A DNA stretch of 42,215 nucleotides from an uncultured Candidatus Saccharibacteria bacterium (GCA_947306055.1 CAMZFK010000004.1:1-42215), one strand, 5' to 3'. Shown: positions 26,052 to 36,622, counted from the first letter of the stretch. The notes: generated by a model from the letters alone, not told the origin. Numbers and translations are program-made.

Positions 26052-27080
26052 ATGGACCAGAATGCGGAAATCCTAAAAAATGCAATATCCGGAAGTCTCA
26101 AAATTGTCGAGCAAGACCGCGAAAAAGAAATTATTTCACGAAGATTTGGACTGAACGGAAACAAGGAAACCCTTGAACAAATTGGTGAAATGTTGTCAAT
26201 TACGCGCGAACGTGTGCGACAACTTGAAAAAGCTATTTTGATTCGCCTTCAAATTTCCGCAGAGGAGAATCAAATTCCAGAGCTTGCTGCTGCTGAAAAA
26301 ATCCTTATCCGTAATCTTACTGAGATGGGTCGCCTTGCGAAGCTTACTAATCTTGCTGATAAGGTTTACGGGAGACCTGCTACCGCGTCCGAGAGAACCG
26401 GTATTTATTTTATTGCGACCTTTTCAAATAACCTGACCGTAGTAGAGGAGAATGACAAATACAATGCCGCTGTCGGTATTGCTGAATACGGCAATGAGCG
26501 CGCAATTCGTGAACGTGTGGATGAAATCGTAAATATCATCAAAGCCAATAAACAACCTATGACTCTAGACGAGCTTGACAGCAAGCTAAATTATGAGCAT
26601 CCTGACCATATTAGAGCAGTTGCGTCAATTTCCAAGCTTCTTGCTACCTTGAATGGTGTTTGGGGACTTGTAAAATGGCCTGCAGTTAATCCAAAAAATA
26701 TCCGCGACAAGATTTTCGTCATCTTGGAGAACAAAAAAGAGCCGATGCACTTCTCGGAAATTGCTAAAGAGATTGCTGATTCGAACTTCAAACGCAAAAA
26801 TGTCACCATCCAGGCTATCCATAATGAGCTTATTAAAGACCAGCGCTTCGTCTTGATCGGTCGGGGAATTTATGCACTTTCGACCTGGGGATATAAGAAG
26901 GGGACTATTTCCGAGATTATCAAATCCGTCCTTGAAAAGGCTGGCACGCCGCTTACTCGTGAAGAGATTGTTAAGCAAGTATTAAAAACTCGCAAAGTTA
27001 AAGAAACTACTATTCTTCTCAATCTACAGAATAAGAAACTTTTCAAAAAAGTAGACAAAAATTCCTACACTAATATTTAG
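26052..27080 (+). CDS. Sigma-70 region 4-like HTH fused to HARE-HTH-type domains; putative transcription regulator
   Basis: ISRRFGLNGNKETLEQIGEMLSITRERVRQLEKA is sigma region 4; C-terminal KEPMHFSEIAKEIADSNF..ALSTWG and GTPLTREEIVKQVL resemble HARE-HTH. Confidence 0.75.
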   Translation: MDQNAEILKNAISGSLKIVEQDREKEIISRRFGLNGNKETLEQIGEMLSITRERVRQLEKAILIRLQISAEENQIPELAAAEKILIRNLTEMGRLAKLTNLADKVYGRPATASERTGIYFIATFSNNLTVVEENDKYNAAVGIAEYGNERAIRERVDEIVNIIKANKQPMTLDELDSKLNYEHPDHIRAVASISKLLATLNGVWGLVKWPAVNPKNIRDKIFVILENKKEPMHFSEIAKEIADSNFKRKNVTIQAIHNELIKDQRFVLIGRGIYALSTWGYKKGTISEIIKSVLEKAGTPLTREEIVKQVLKTRKVKETTILLNLQNKKLFKKVDKNSYTNI

Positions 27081-27103
27081 GGATAGTATGATATAATTAT
27101 TTT

Positions 27104-29836
27104 ATGGAACATGTCATACATTTTGTTTTAATGCCAATATTCTGGATTCCAGCAATACTTATTTTGGCACTCCTTGTTTATTTTAATTATAAAAAATTAA
27201 ACAAGCTGAAGGTCCTGAATGTAGACTCTGTATTATTAATGCTCGAAATTCCACGCACCAACGACAAAAAAGAGTTGGCGGCGGAGCAGCTTTTTGCGTC
27301 ACTACATGGTATTTTACGTGATAAAACTGAACTCAAAAATTCTGGCGGCGTGCAAGAACATTTATCTTTTGAAATTGTTGCGACAGCTGGGCAAATTAAA
27401 TTCTATGTCTGGGTGCCAAAGATTTTAAGGAGTTTTGTTGAAGGGCAGATCTACGCTCAATATCCGACAGTACAGATTCACGCCGTAGATACTGATTACG
27501 TCGACAATCGCGCTAATTATCCTGTGACTTTCATGAGTGAGCTTAACCTCACCGAGCCTGATGCTTTACCTATTAAAACTTTTGACTCTTTTGAAGTGGA
27601 CCCTTTGGCTGGTATTACCGGGACACTAGCAAAACTAGATCCGGACAATAATGAGGAGATGTGGATTCAGATTCTGACCAGACCGATTGCTGATGATTGG
27701 CACAAAAACACAACCGACCGTTTCATTAGTCGCCTTAAAGCAGGGAAGCGTGCGCTGTCTAGCGGCAGTGTAGATTGGACGTGGCTCATCGAGGTAATGG
27801 GAGCACTTTTCCGCCCACCGGCTGGTGGATCTAGTTCAGAAGAAAAGATCGAGCTATCCGAAAGAGCGAAAACCCAGATTGCTAAAGCCGAAGAAAAAGC
27901 TACCAAGCTTGGCTATGAAGTAAAAATTCGCTTAGCTTATCTCGGCAAAGACGATACGGATGCTAAGCTAAATATGCAGGCGCTAGTTGGGACCTTTAAA
28001 CAATTTAACTCGACCAATTTGAATGGCTTTAAACAGTCCGGCGGAAGCTTCAACTCTAAAGATTTGGATGCTTATAAAGTACGACAATTCTCCGACCATG
28101 GATTCATTTTGAATATTGCTGAGCTCGCGAGCGTATATCATTTGCCGCATACTTCGGTAGAGACACCAAATATCGTCTGGGCGAATTCAAAGACCGCTGA
28201 GCCACCAGCACAACTCCCGGTAATTACTGGCAACGTTGATACTGATCAAAATATTTCAGCTTTTGGTTTGACGAATTTCAGAGGTATCAACCACCAATTC
28301 GGCTTAACTCGCCGCGATCGTTCTCGTCATGTTTACATCATCGGACAGACTGGGGCAGGGAAAAGCGGTATGCTTGAGCTCTTGGCGCTTTCTGATGTGT
28401 TTTACAATCAAGGCTACTGTATTATTGACCCGCATGGTGATTTTGCTATTGATAACCTCAAGTTCATACCAGAATCTCGCATAAAAGATGTCGTATATTT
28501 CAACCCTGCCGATACAGCGTATCCAGTAGCATTTAACCCACTAGAGATTTCTGATCCTTCAAGGAAGCCGAATATCTGCTCTGAGGTTATTGGGGTACTC
28601 AAACGTATGTTTGGTGATTCTTGGGGTCCAAGGCTTGAGCATATTTTGCGCTACACCTTACTCGCGCTCCTCGATCGTCCAGAGGCGACACTTCTTGATA
28701 TTTCTAGGATGCTTACAGATAAAGATTTCCGTAAAGAGACCTTGGACTATTGTAAAGATGTGACCGTACTGCAGTTCTGGAAACATGAATTTGGCCAATG
28801 GAATGAAAAGCAGGTAAATGAGTCCATCGCGCCGGTACTTAATAAAGTCGGTGCGTTCACAGCGAATCCAATTATCCGTAATATTATCGGTCAGCCGAAA
28901 TCCTCCTTTGACATCCGCAAAATCATGGATGAAGGGAAGATCTTGGTGGTTAATCTCTCCAAAGGGCTTATCGGTGAGGATAATGCTGGGATTCTGGGAG
29001 CTTTCCTAGTCACAAAAGTACAACTTGCGGCGATGTCTCGCTCTGATATCCCAGATGTCGCAGACAGAAGACCGTTTTATCTTTATGTGGATGAGTTCCA
29101 AAACTTCGCTACAGATTCCTTTGCCGTAATTCTCTCTGAGGCACGTAAATATGGCCTCAATCTGACCGTTGCGAACCAATATGTAGCCCAGATGACCGAT
29201 TCTGTGCGAGATGCTGTGTTTGGCAACGTCGGTACGACTATTAGCTTCCGCGTCTCTGCGGATGATGCGCCAATCCTCGTGAAACAATTCGAGCCGACGT
29301 TTGAAGCGGCCGACCTCTTACAGCTCAATAACCGCCACTTCGTGATCTCTATGATTATTAATGGCGAGAAAGTTCCAGCCTTCTCTGCTACTACTCTGTC
29401 CATCCCTGATACACCGAAGGACAATTTCGAGGCTATTATTGCGCATTCTAGGGCCAATTTCGCTAAGCCGAGGGCCGAAGTCGAAGCTGAAATCCGTGAG
29501 ACTATTGAGCAATCCGAAAAATATAAACAGGAACTTTCTGATTCTGGTAGGCAACCCGGCCTTGAGGGGCAAGGACAGGGAACATCAAAGTCTGAAAAAC
29601 CTGTGTTCTCCCCTGTTCCCACCCCTGTTCGTACCCCTGTTAGAAAGGTTGAGCATACTCCTCAAGGAGACTTCCGACGAGCCAAACTTAGCCCTAATGC
29701 CGCCGAAGGCAAAGATCGCCCAGGGCTCAAAGATCTCGCAAAACTCATTGGTGAAGAAAATCTCGCCGTAAATAACGAGAACCACAAAAAAGGGGAAAAT
29801 AAGAAAAATAAATCCCGCAAGTCGGACAAAAAGTAA
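27104..29836 (+). CDS. Membrane-anchored HerA/TraD/VirB4-superfamily ATPase (type IV secretion/conjugation-like)
   Basis: N-terminal TM; HVYIIGQTGAGKSGMLELLAL Walker A; FYLYVDEFQNFATDSF Walker B; Pro-rich C-tail. Confidence 0.8.
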   Translation: MEHVIHFVLMPIFWIPAILILALLVYFNYKKLNKLKVLNVDSVLLMLEIPRTNDKKELAAEQLFASLHGILRDKTELKNSGGVQEHLSFEIVATAGQIKFYVWVPKILRSFVEGQIYAQYPTVQIHAVDTDYVDNRANYPVTFMSELNLTEPDALPIKTFDSFEVDPLAGITGTLAKLDPDNNEEMWIQILTRPIADDWHKNTTDRFISRLKAGKRALSSGSVDWTWLIEVMGALFRPPAGGSSSEEKIELSERAKTQIAKAEEKATKLGYEVKIRLAYLGKDDTDAKLNMQALVGTFKQFNSTNLNGFKQSGGSFNSKDLDAYKVRQFSDHGFILNIAELASVYHLPHTSVETPNIVWANSKTAEPPAQLPVITGNVDTDQNISAFGLTNFRGINHQFGLTRRDRSRHVYIIGQTGAGKSGMLELLALSDVFYNQGYCIIDPHGDFAIDNLKFIPESRIKDVVYFNPADTAYPVAFNPLEISDPSRKPNICSEVIGVLKRMFGDSWGPRLEHILRYTLLALLDRPEATLLDISRMLTDKDFRKETLDYCKDVTVLQFWKHEFGQWNEKQVNESIAPVLNKVGAFTANPIIRNIIGQPKSSFDIRKIMDEGKILVVNLSKGLIGEDNAGILGAFLVTKVQLAAMSRSDIPDVADRRPFYLYVDEFQNFATDSFAVILSEARKYGLNLTVANQYVAQMTDSVRDAVFGNVGTTISFRVSADDAPILVKQFEPTFEAADLLQLNNRHFVISMIINGEKVPAFSATTLSIPDTPKDNFEAIIAHSRANFAKPRAEVEAEIRETIEQSEKYKQELSDSGRQPGLEGQGQGTSKSEKPVFSPVPTPVRTPVRKVEHTPQGDFRRAKLSPNAAEGKDRPGLKDLAKLIGEENLAVNNENHKKGENKKNKSRKSDKK

Positions 29837-30461
29837 AAACCGGCCGGTCATGGGCTGAATTGTTTATCGGCTTTTTGTGATAGTTGTAATGTCGCACAAT
29901 ACAGATTTTAAGACATTTAGGATAAATCCAAAAGACGTAAACTCATGCGTCTTCTACATAGCGATTCCGCTTATGCTAGCGTATAATGCGGTATAAACGG
30001 GAATCATCAGCCGTCGATTTGTGGCTAAATCTAGTCCGATAAATAATGCTAATCCTTTAAATAACTTATATTAAGAACTATCGTAAAACCCCCAAAAAAT
30101 AATCTGTCGTGAGGCTATTTGTAGTAACTTTTGATAAACTATTAAATTTGGCCAGCCGTGGCGAGGTTTGTGGGTCTTGTGGGGTTTTTGTGACTTTTGT
30201 GGGTTTTTCAGATTTTTACGTGGATTTTTTTAAATTTGACTTTTCCCCATTTTATTTCCCTTTTTATTATTTTTCCCTGTTATTTCGGAACTTTTGACCG
30301 CGGTTTCATTAAGTTTTTTATTGCCTATTTCCTAAAACCGAACAAAAACCGAACAGAAGAACAGAGAATCATACCCGTAAATCTCGCGTGTTTCCCTGTC
30401 CTATGCGATAAATGGGTGGGTCTTTCCCTGTTATTTAAGAGATATCGGGGGTATTTCCTTG

Positions 30462-31067
30462 TTATTCTAGGGGTTTCCAGTAGGCCTTGCGGTCGATTCG
30501 GACGTCAATATAGGAAAAATCCGCTACATTTATCCCTGATAGATACTTTATCATGCGGTCGGCATCCTCGACAGACACACCGCTAGCACGGTCGGTAGTG
30601 AGCTTAATGTAGCCAGTATAACCGTCGAGATAGAAGTCTACCTCTCTTACGGAGCCGATCGGGCGGACAACTTTCGTCGGGATGTAACCAGACTCACGAA
30701 AATCAGCCTCGGCTTGGCCGATATATTCTTTCATTGAACCGGTAATATCGCTTTTGAGCCCAGTCTCGGCATCGACGACTTCTATGGTCGGGGCGTATGG
30801 GACCGAAATAGTGGGGCTAAAAATGGCGTCCTCTTCGGTCTTAAAAATCGAGCTAAAGATGAAGATAATCAACGCGATAAACGCTACAAATCCTAAACTG
30901 GTAAAAATCACGCGGAGCTTCTGGTGCTTTTTGACTTTGTCGCGAGCGGCGGCGCGCTCGGAAGCGGTTTCGAGCTTTTCCCTGCGCTCGCCAATCGTCC
31001 GCCCAGACTTGATGGTCGAGTGGCGATTGGCTCTGGTACGAATAAGCTTTGGGGGCTCGTTTTCCAT
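30462..31067 (-). CDS. Membrane protein in ftsQ position, candidate divergent FtsQ/DivIB
   Basis: Basic cytoplasmic N-terminus, single TM, directly after murG; C-terminal FSYIDVRIDRKAYWK resembles the FtsQ end. Confidence 0.45.
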   Translation of the reverse strand: MENEPPKLIRTRANRHSTIKSGRTIGERREKLETASERAAARDKVKKHQKLRVIFTSLGFVAFIALIIFIFSSIFKTEEDAIFSPTISVPYAPTIEVVDAETGLKSDITGSMKEYIGQAEADFRESGYIPTKVVRPIGSVREVDFYLDGYTGYIKLTTDRASGVSVEDADRMIKYLSGINVADFSYIDVRIDRKAYWKPLE

Positions 31068-32297
31068 CTAGAGAGCTTCCTCTAAGATTATCTCAGCGAG
31101 ACGCTTAGCGGCATCGGAGCGAGCCTCTTCGTGCAATTTTTCGGCTAAATCAGCACGAAGCTTTGGACTTCTGATTATGTGTCGGATATCGTCTAGTAAT
31201 CTATTTGGATTTTTTTGCATTTCAGAATCTTTTAAAACGATGGCAGCATCGGCAGCTTCAAGACGCTCGGCGTTTTTGACTTGATGACCACCAGGAAGAC
31301 GCTCAAACGGGACTAAAATAACGGCTTTTTTCAGAGCGGCCAGCTCGGCGATGGTAGTAGCGCCCGCACGCGAAATCACCACGTCGGCAGCACCCATGAG
31401 TTCATTCATGGTAGTATTAAATTCCCACATTCTAAAATCCGACTCTAGTGAAGCATGATCCCAGTTTTCGTATTTCTTAAGATCGATAAAGTCTTCGTAA
31501 TGCTTGCGGCCGGCAACTAGGCCAACGGAAGCTATTTTTAGAAGCTCTGGCAAGATTACGCGGGTAGCTTCATCAAGGTTTAGAGAACCTTGGCTCCCGC
31601 CAGTGATGACGACGAGTGGCTTATCTTTGTTAAAAGAAAAGGCTTTTTTAAGGGCAGCTTGTTGAGTCGGGCTGACTGGCTTAAATTCTGGCGCGATAGG
31701 TGTGCCCGTCCAAACGTAATTTGGGTGCGCCGACGCAATTTCATCAGTCAGCGGCATGCCGAAAGCGACTCTTTTGGCTTTTTTCATCAGGACACGGTTG
31801 GCAAGGCCAGCGACGACATCAGACTCATGAATGACATATGGGATTCTAAATAGTCTCGCCACAAGACCTACTGGTAGACAAACATATCCTCCTTTGAAGA
31901 AGATGACGTTTGGACGATTTTTTTTGCGAGCAAGCCTAAAAAAGCTCACGAAAAGGCCCGACAAAAAGCCCATAAAACCTAAAATATTGCCAAGAATTAG
32001 GTCTTTTAAGGTGACGTCTAGATGTGTAAAATAATCTTTGAATTTCCAAGCGGCATATCGATGGAATTTACCTGCTGGGATGCGGCGAACACGGATATAT
32101 GTACCTCTTCTCGTCTCACGGCCATCAGCCCAAGACACACCTAACTCGCCACAAAGTTTTGTGACGTTTTTGTAATATTTGAAGTCTGTCCAAAAACTTA
32201 CCTCGGCACGAGGCTTGTTTTCTAAAATTTCACGGATTACGGCGACTGCTGGTGTGATGTGCCCGCCCGAGCCCCCGCCGACTACTAGTATTTTCAT
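31068..32297 (-). CDS. murG: MurG glycosyltransferase
   Basis: MKILVVGGGSGGHITPAVAVI, TGGSQGSLNLDEA, VISRAGATTIAELAALKKAVILVPF. Confidence 0.95.
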   Translation of the reverse strand: MKILVVGGGSGGHITPAVAVIREILENKPRAEVSFWTDFKYYKNVTKLCGELGVSWADGRETRRGTYIRVRRIPAGKFHRYAAWKFKDYFTHLDVTLKDLILGNILGFMGFLSGLFVSFFRLARKKNRPNVIFFKGGYVCLPVGLVARLFRIPYVIHESDVVAGLANRVLMKKAKRVAFGMPLTDEIASAHPNYVWTGTPIAPEFKPVSPTQQAALKKAFSFNKDKPLVVITGGSQGSLNLDEATRVILPELLKIASVGLVAGRKHYEDFIDLKKYENWDHASLESDFRMWEFNTTMNELMGAADVVISRAGATTIAELAALKKAVILVPFERLPGGHQVKNAERLEAADAAIVLKDSEMQKNPNRLLDDIRHIIRSPKLRADLAEKLHEEARSDAAKRLAEIILEEAL

Positions 32298-33453
32298 GCT
32301 TAGATACCTCTCTACTAGTATAGCATGAAATTTGCAAAACTAAGCCAATAGCAAAAGCAATAAAGACCATACTAGTACCACCATAAGATAGAAGCGGCAG
32401 AGTAATACCTGTGACTGGAACGAGTGAGGTCATGGCCATAATGTTAACCACTACCTGAGCAAGAGTCCAAGCAAACACCCCGATGACGAGATACTTCTCA
32501 TCTAGCGGAGTGGTATGCTCTGCAACCTTGACCATGCGAAGTAGCATCACGGCAAAAACTGATATTACTGTAATAAGTCCGACGAATCCGAAGGTTTCGC
32601 CCATGATGGCAAAGACGGAGTCATTGATGGACTCTGGCAAATATCCCGTAGCTTGGACAGAATTGCCAACACCGACGCCGAAGAATCCGCCCGTGCCGAT
32701 TGCAAGCATGGCATTTTCGATGTGGTAGGTAGAATCTGAACTTTCGCCACCAGTAAGCGTGGTGTACCATGCCTCTACGCGTTGCATACGATGTGAAGAT
32801 GTCGCAACTGCCCCAACCGTGATGGCCATGATTATAGCTAATACGATCAGATATTGTTTTGAAGAAACGCCAGAGATAAGGAGCATGCCGAGAATTATCG
32901 ATATCAACGCCACGCCGGTACCTAAGTCGCCTTGCGCTACGACCACGAGCCCAAGCGAAATAATACAAACTATCACAAATGGCACCCAGAACTCTTTGAC
33001 GTCGCCTATTTTCCCCTCTTCCTTTTTGCGAGCGAGGAAATCTGATAAATAGATTACGAGGGCGATCTTGATTGCTTCGGCTGGCTGAAAACTAATTGGC
33101 CCGAGCTGGAACCATCGGCATTCACCGAGTTCACATTTGGCAAGCGATGAGCCGGCTTTTGATAAAACCCATAATAATATCGACAAAGATAGCGCGATGA
33201 CTAGTATGATTTTGGCATATTTTCTAATAAATTTGTATGGTATAACCTTAAATGCCAAGAAAAACGCCACTAGCGCAAAAGCTACTGAGCGAAGCTGACC
33301 AATGAAAAAATCGTTCGTGCCGTAATTTGATCCGTAGGTCGAATTTAGAACGTTAGCGCGCATCGGGCCAATAGCATAAATTACGATAAGTCCAAGAGCC
33401 ATTAGGCCGAGCGCGGTAAATAGTATAACGATGTCTGATTTATGCTTTCGCAT
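32230..33453 (-). CDS. ftsW: FtsW/RodA-type lipid II polymerase
   Basis: Multi-TM; QPAEAIKIALVIYLSDFLARK, AQGDLGTG, PVTGITLPLLSYGGTSMV. Confidence 0.92.
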   Translation of the reverse strand: MRKHKSDIVILFTALGLMALGLIVIYAIGPMRANVLNSTYGSNYGTNDFFIGQLRSVAFALVAFFLAFKVIPYKFIRKYAKIILVIALSLSILLWVLSKAGSSLAKCELGECRWFQLGPISFQPAEAIKIALVIYLSDFLARKKEEGKIGDVKEFWVPFVIVCIISLGLVVVAQGDLGTGVALISIILGMLLISGVSSKQYLIVLAIIMAITVGAVATSSHRMQRVEAWYTTLTGGESSDSTYHIENAMLAIGTGGFFGVGVGNSVQATGYLPESINDSVFAIMGETFGFVGLITVISVFAVMLLRMVKVAEHTTPLDEKYLVIGVFAWTLAQVVVNIMAMTSLVPVTGITLPLLSYGGTSMVFIAFAIGLVLQISCYTSREVSKHENTSSRRGLGRAHHTSSRRNP

Positions 33454-34479
33454 CTAGATTGCACCTCCGGTAGCGGCCAAAAAGATGCCCACGATGGCAC
33501 AGACTCCGGCAAGAATCCAAAAACGCATTACGATCTTTGCTTCACCCCAGCCTTTAGCTTCGAGATGATGATGAAGCGGCGCGGAAATGAAGATTTTCTT
33601 CTTGAGTATTTTTTTAGAAAGAAGTTGAATGAGACTAGAAGACGTCTCGACGACAAACATTAAGCCAATCACAGGAAGGAGCAAGAAAGAATTCGTCATC
33701 ATTGCCACGATGCCAAGACCAGCACCAAGTGCAAACGAACCAGTATCACCCATCATAAAACGTGCTGGTGGAACATTAAACCAGATGTAGCTAAGCAGCC
33801 AGCCTACTACGGTCATACAGAAGGCAAAAAGTTGAACGTTCCCTTGCAAAAGTGCAATTATACCAAATGCGCCGTAAGCCAGCATTGCGAGACCTCCGGA
33901 AAGACCGTCTAGCCCGTCGGTGATATTTACGGCATTTGATGTGGCTACGACCGAAAAAGCAAAGATAATGATCATGCCCACAATCCCGACTTCGATGTTG
34001 CCAACGAATGGAATCAGAATACTTGTCCATCCTAGTTTAACGGCAAAGAACCAGCCTAGAACTACACCTACAATAGTGATGAGCAAGAATTTGACTGGTC
34101 CTCTAAGGCCTGCCGCACCGCGACCAGAACCAAAAATATTAATCGAATCGTCGATTACGCCGACGAATGAGCCACCCAGAAAGCCCACAAGCGGAAGCCA
34201 TGTCTGCCCACGATCAAAATTAAAGGCCCAGGTCACAAGTGTAACTGCGATAATGCCGATAAGTCCCGCCATGGTCGGGAAAGAACGTTTGAATTTATGT
34301 GCATGAAGTTTCGTCATCACCGGCAACGCTTTGCCGTCCACGGTAGTAACCTTTTGTTTTTTCCAGAAATGATATTTATACGCAAAAAAAGTATAGATTG
34401 GTGTAAGAACCATCGACAAAAGGAATCCTGCTAGTGCCAGCAAGAGCCCGTAAAAAATTTCTTCATCTATAATATCCAT
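33454..34479 (-). CDS. mraY: Phospho-N-acetylmuramoyl-pentapeptide transferase
   Basis: FPTMAGLIGI, GVIDDSINI, AVNITDGLDGLSGGLAM, MMGDTGSFALGAGLG. Confidence 0.95.
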   Translation of the reverse strand: MDIIDEEIFYGLLLALAGFLLSMVLTPIYTFFAYKYHFWKKQKVTTVDGKALPVMTKLHAHKFKRSFPTMAGLIGIIAVTLVTWAFNFDRGQTWLPLVGFLGGSFVGVIDDSINIFGSGRGAAGLRGPVKFLLITIVGVVLGWFFAVKLGWTSILIPFVGNIEVGIVGMIIIFAFSVVATSNAVNITDGLDGLSGGLAMLAYGAFGIIALLQGNVQLFAFCMTVVGWLLSYIWFNVPPARFMMGDTGSFALGAGLGIVAMMTNSFLLLPVIGLMFVVETSSSLIQLLSKKILKKKIFISAPLHHHLEAKGWGEAKIVMRFWILAGVCAIVGIFLAATGGAI

Positions 34480-34480
34480 T

Positions 34481-36220
34481 TTAGATACTCGGTTTAATTT
34501 TTAAATAGTCTATTACGTAATTAGAGAGTTCATCAAATAGCCCTCCCGCTTCCTGACCAGAAAGCGCAGCACCCTCTCCCCACATTTTAACCATTATTAC
34601 GTATTTTGGCAACTCCCCTTCTGGTCCAACGAAGCCGATATAGGAGCCGATCATCTGTTCGTAGTCATCATCATAAGAGCCGTTTACGATTGTCTGGGCC
34701 GTACCGGATTTGCCACCTATGGCATATCCTTTCTTATCGATGCCGCCTTTAACTTTATAGTCACGGTTGTGAATGAGCATTTCACGCATCATCTCCGAAG
34801 TCTCAGATTTTAAGATTTGTTCTCTGACTAAGTCTTTATGTTCAAAATCCACGATTTTACCGTTTTCGATTGTACCCTTCACGATAGTTGGAGTACGCCA
34901 ATAGCCACCATTTATGACGGCTGAAAAGGCAGTGGCAGTCTGTATCATCGTAGCGCTGAGGTTTTGACCGAATGTCATATTGGCATAGGCGGCATTTAGA
35001 CCATAAATTTCTGCATGTGGGTCCCAGATGAAGCCTTCTGCCTCCATTAGTTCGATGCCAGTATTATGGGCAAAACGGAATTTGTTGTAGTAGTAATCAT
35101 AGAGACGTTCCCTTCCCGTGGCAGTAATTTCATCTTTGTTGTCGCCGAGGAATTTAAGAGCTTGGATAGAGCCAACGTTTAGAGACCAATAAAGAGCGTC
35201 TCTCATCGTGATAGTCTGGTTCGTGATTTTGGCGCGTTGCTCAGCATTGCGAATTTGATTGCCATCAACGACAGTGTAGGCTTCATTATAGTATTCTGTA
35301 TCGGCGGTCATTTTCCCTTCGTTAATCGCGGCAGAAAAAGTGAAATTCTTGAAGATTGAAGCCGGCTCATAAGGGACTTCCGTCGTATAGTTTACATATG
35401 CCGAAGCGTCTTTGACGTTGCCGTAATCTCCTGGGTCGTAATTTGGCAAATTTGCCATCGTTAGGACTTCGCCCGTGTTTGGATCCATCACGAGTACCGC
35501 CGCACTAGAAGCATCAGTACTATCGATATGCTTCATGGCGATTTCCTCGATACCGCGCTCGAGACCACGATCGACAGAAAGTAGGATATTTTTCCCGTCT
35601 TCGGCTGGGATTTTGACGTTGTCGTCACCGATAGAAAGCGCTACATTATTGACGTCCGAAATTGTCTTGAGAAGCCCGTCTTTCCCTGACAAAATGTGAT
35701 TTAGAGAGCCCTCGACGCCATATTGGCCAAGCCCGTCGGCATTTACGAAGCCGAGTAGGCCTGAAGCCATTTCGCCCTCTGGATACACACGTTTGTTGCT
35801 TTTTTGGAACCAAACGCCCTCAATTCCCTCTTCGGCTATTTTTGCCGCATCCGTATGTGTGACATTTCTAGCGATAATATAATACCTCAACCCTTCCCTT
35901 TCAAAGATTTCGTCGATATCTGCCGTGATATTGTCCTTAGCGTACTTATTTAAAACAGTCTTTATGCCTTCTTTATCCGTAACGGCTGGGTCGATAATGA
36001 CCGAATAGGTCGTCTGATTCATTACTACAGCGACCGGTTCATCCCCATCCATCATATAAATCTCACCGCGACGCGCAACAATGTCTTTTAGCATCGTGTG
36101 CTGCTCGTTGGCCTTTTCGACCCAAGCGCTATGCTCGATGATCTGGATGAAAAAAAGCCGCACCGCAATAATCGCGAATGCGACAAAAACAATTCTTTTT
36201 AAAATTTTAGTTCGCTGCAT
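34481..36220 (-). CDS. ftsI: Penicillin-binding protein / FtsI-type transpeptidase
   Basis: PAS(I)FKNFTF (SxxK), YWSLNVGS (SxN), GKSGTAQT (KSG). Confidence 0.93.
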   Translation of the reverse strand: MQRTKILKRIVFVAFAIIAVRLFFIQIIEHSAWVEKANEQHTMLKDIVARRGEIYMMDGDEPVAVVMNQTTYSVIIDPAVTDKEGIKTVLNKYAKDNITADIDEIFEREGLRYYIIARNVTHTDAAKIAEEGIEGVWFQKSNKRVYPEGEMASGLLGFVNADGLGQYGVEGSLNHILSGKDGLLKTISDVNNVALSIGDDNVKIPAEDGKNILLSVDRGLERGIEEIAMKHIDSTDASSAAVLVMDPNTGEVLTMANLPNYDPGDYGNVKDASAYVNYTTEVPYEPASIFKNFTFSAAINEGKMTADTEYYNEAYTVVDGNQIRNAEQRAKITNQTITMRDALYWSLNVGSIQALKFLGDNKDEITATGRERLYDYYYNKFRFAHNTGIELMEAEGFIWDPHAEIYGLNAAYANMTFGQNLSATMIQTATAFSAVINGGYWRTPTIVKGTIENGKIVDFEHKDLVREQILKSETSEMMREMLIHNRDYKVKGGIDKKGYAIGGKSGTAQTIVNGSYDDDYEQMIGSYIGFVGPEGELPKYVIMVKMWGEGAALSGQEAGGLFDELSNYVIDYLKIKPSI

Positions 36221-36551
36221 ATCCTGTCACCGTAGAATCTTCCATCGCAGCGGCAACAGTGCTGTTTTTGGCGGCGGCAACTGAAGTGAGCCTGGCCTTT
36301 TCAACGGCGAGATCGTCGCGACGCGCGGTCATATCATCAATTTCGGCTTCAACGGCAGAAATTTCATAATCAAAACTCGTAGCCTTAGTACCTTCGGCGA
36401 CATAAATAAGGCCGAATACTAGCGTAATCATACTGACAACAAGAATTTGAGAAATCGCGCCTAGATTTCGTTTTGTGTAACGGACGGTGTTGCGGCCACG
36501 AGCAAAGCTGATGCCGGCATCTCTCCTTGTTACATAAGTTTGACTTCTCAT
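36207..36551 (-). CDS. Small single-pass coiled-coil protein, FtsL-like by position
   Basis: TM GAISQILVVSMITLVFGLIYVA followed by heptad-like region; immediately upstream of ftsI. Confidence 0.6.
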   Translation of the reverse strand: MRSQTYVTRRDAGISFARGRNTVRYTKRNLGAISQILVVSMITLVFGLIYVAEGTKATSFDYEISAVEAEIDDMTARRDDLAVEKARLTSVAAAKNSTVAAAMEDSTVTGYAAN

Positions 36552-36622
36552 TTTTGATTTTTCCTTTTTTGTATTTTTATTTTTGTTTTGGGTTACTCAT
36601 GAATGTTTGGATATGTTCCTAG

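Noticed and set aside
29967-29991. Palindrome as a XerCD dif site
   Set aside because: Arm polarity (TTAT inside-left, ATAA inside-right) is opposite to dif, and there is no skew evidence.
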